This document shows, piece by piece, positions 63,642 to 64,000 of a stretch of DNA of 64,000 nt (its first letter is position 1; every line of letters begins with the position of its first letter). The position numbers and the translations under genes were made by a program. Source of the stretch: Malurus cyaneus samueli (lineage: Eukaryota > Chordata > Aves > Passeriformes > Maluridae); the NCBI GenBank assembly GCA_009741485.1, contig VKON01000103.1, forward strand, positions 2,248,217 to 2,312,216, read 5' to 3'. The notes below the pieces were generated by a model. It did not search any database. It worked only from the letters and a program-made list of their open reading frames with translations, and was not told the origin of the DNA.

Positions 63642-63923
63642 GTTAAGTGCTTCTTCTGCATGACCATAACCAAAGGGTGACCCATCCACTCCCTTATGTC
63701 CTATGGGGACCTCAGAGCCAGATTCTCAGTCTTCATCTCCTCCTCCTCCTCCTCCTCCACCTCCTCCTCCTCCTCTTACCACTGCTGCTGATGCCCTGGG
63801 TGCTGCTCCCAGGTTTGAGACATTGTTGACAGGCTGAAGAAAGGATTTGCAAAGACCTCCTCACTGTGCAAATGAAGTGATGGCTGGAATTAACTTCAAC
63901 TCCCCAAGTAACAATATTAAGCA
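63642..63923 (+). other. Possible additional 5' exon
   Basis: A pyrimidine-rich tract ending TGCCTCAG gives an acceptor at 63641, and AGCA|GTAAGT gives a donor with GT at 63924. The 282 bases between contain the CTC-repeat and an ATG at 63884 with no similarity to the known Kv1.4 N terminus. It could be an untranslated exon or chance. Confidence 0.2.
63736..63777 (+). repeat. (CTC)n microsatellite
   Basis: About 13 triplets of CTC/TCC with one CAC interruption. Confidence 0.9.
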
Positions 63924-64000
63924 GTAAGTTTGCTAGGCCAAAGCATTACCACGAACAAATAATGAGGAAAGAGACTATTTGCATTTGGTTTCAATGATGA

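Larger units (their letters stand above)
62826..64000 (+). other. Presumed KCNA4 first intron or further 5' UTR
   Basis: The sequence is T/G-rich with GTGTGT-type runs (62968-63000, 63460-63485). It contains a CTC-repeat at 63736-63777 and a possible small exon (see separate entry). No KCNA4 coding sequence is present before the window ends. Confidence 0.45.

Noticed and set aside
63884..63930. ATG-started frame near the right edge as the KCNA4 start
   Set aside because: The peptide (MAGINFNSPSNN) is unlike the Kv1.4 N terminus and stops within 16 codons.

Overview
This window looks like euchromatic bird DNA, most likely from a songbird. Three things point that way. It holds a near full-length CR1 LINE whose 3' end is a short TTCTGTGA-type repeat, plus other CR1 tails. 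It holds avian-type endogenous retrovirus LTRs, including a solo LTR with a target-site duplication. Its protein-coding exons read as bird ARL14EP (259 aa) and bird FSHB (131 aa). The order ARL14EP(-), FSHB(-), then a CpG-island promoter pointing right fits the conserved MPPED2-ARL14EP-FSHB-KCNA4 block of amniotes (human 11p14), seen here in flipped orientation. KCNA4 coding sequence would therefore lie just beyond the right edge.

Layout: 1-6.1 kb is unremarkable AT-rich intergenic sequence. 6.1-8.7 kb is ARL14EP, with three coding exons on the minus strand. 9.5-11.55 kb is a CpG-bearing 21-22 bp minisatellite of roughly 95 units. 11.55-12.24 kb is a doubled, error-prone flank with a 10-N gap. 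12.24-27.36 kb is a tandem pair of ~7.4 kb near-identical units separated by 223 bp of different sequence; a false assembly duplication next to the gap is a serious alternative. 27.4-34.1 kb shows nothing gene-like. 34.1-34.3 kb is an LTR fragment. 34.5-38.1 kb is FSHB: a long candidate 3' UTR carrying an ancient CR1/L3-like fragment, two coding exons, a short noncoding exon 1 and a TATA promoter with homeodomain and SMAD-type motifs. 38.1-45.8 kb is unremarkable. 45.81-47.01 kb is a solo LTR with an internal minisatellite. 48.9-53.4 kb is a CR1 LINE. 53.4-61.2 kb is unremarkable AT-rich DNA. 61.2-62.85 kb is a CpG island with a long polypurine block and a second minisatellite, read as the KCNA4 promoter and first noncoding exon.

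Functionally the genes are neighbours, not a pathway. ARL14EP is an intracellular adaptor, FSHB is the hormone-specific subunit of follicle-stimulating hormone made in pituitary gonadotropes, and KCNA4 encodes the A-type potassium channel Kv1.4. No new gene system is supported. The notable content is repeat biology around promoters and a duplication whose reality needs testing.
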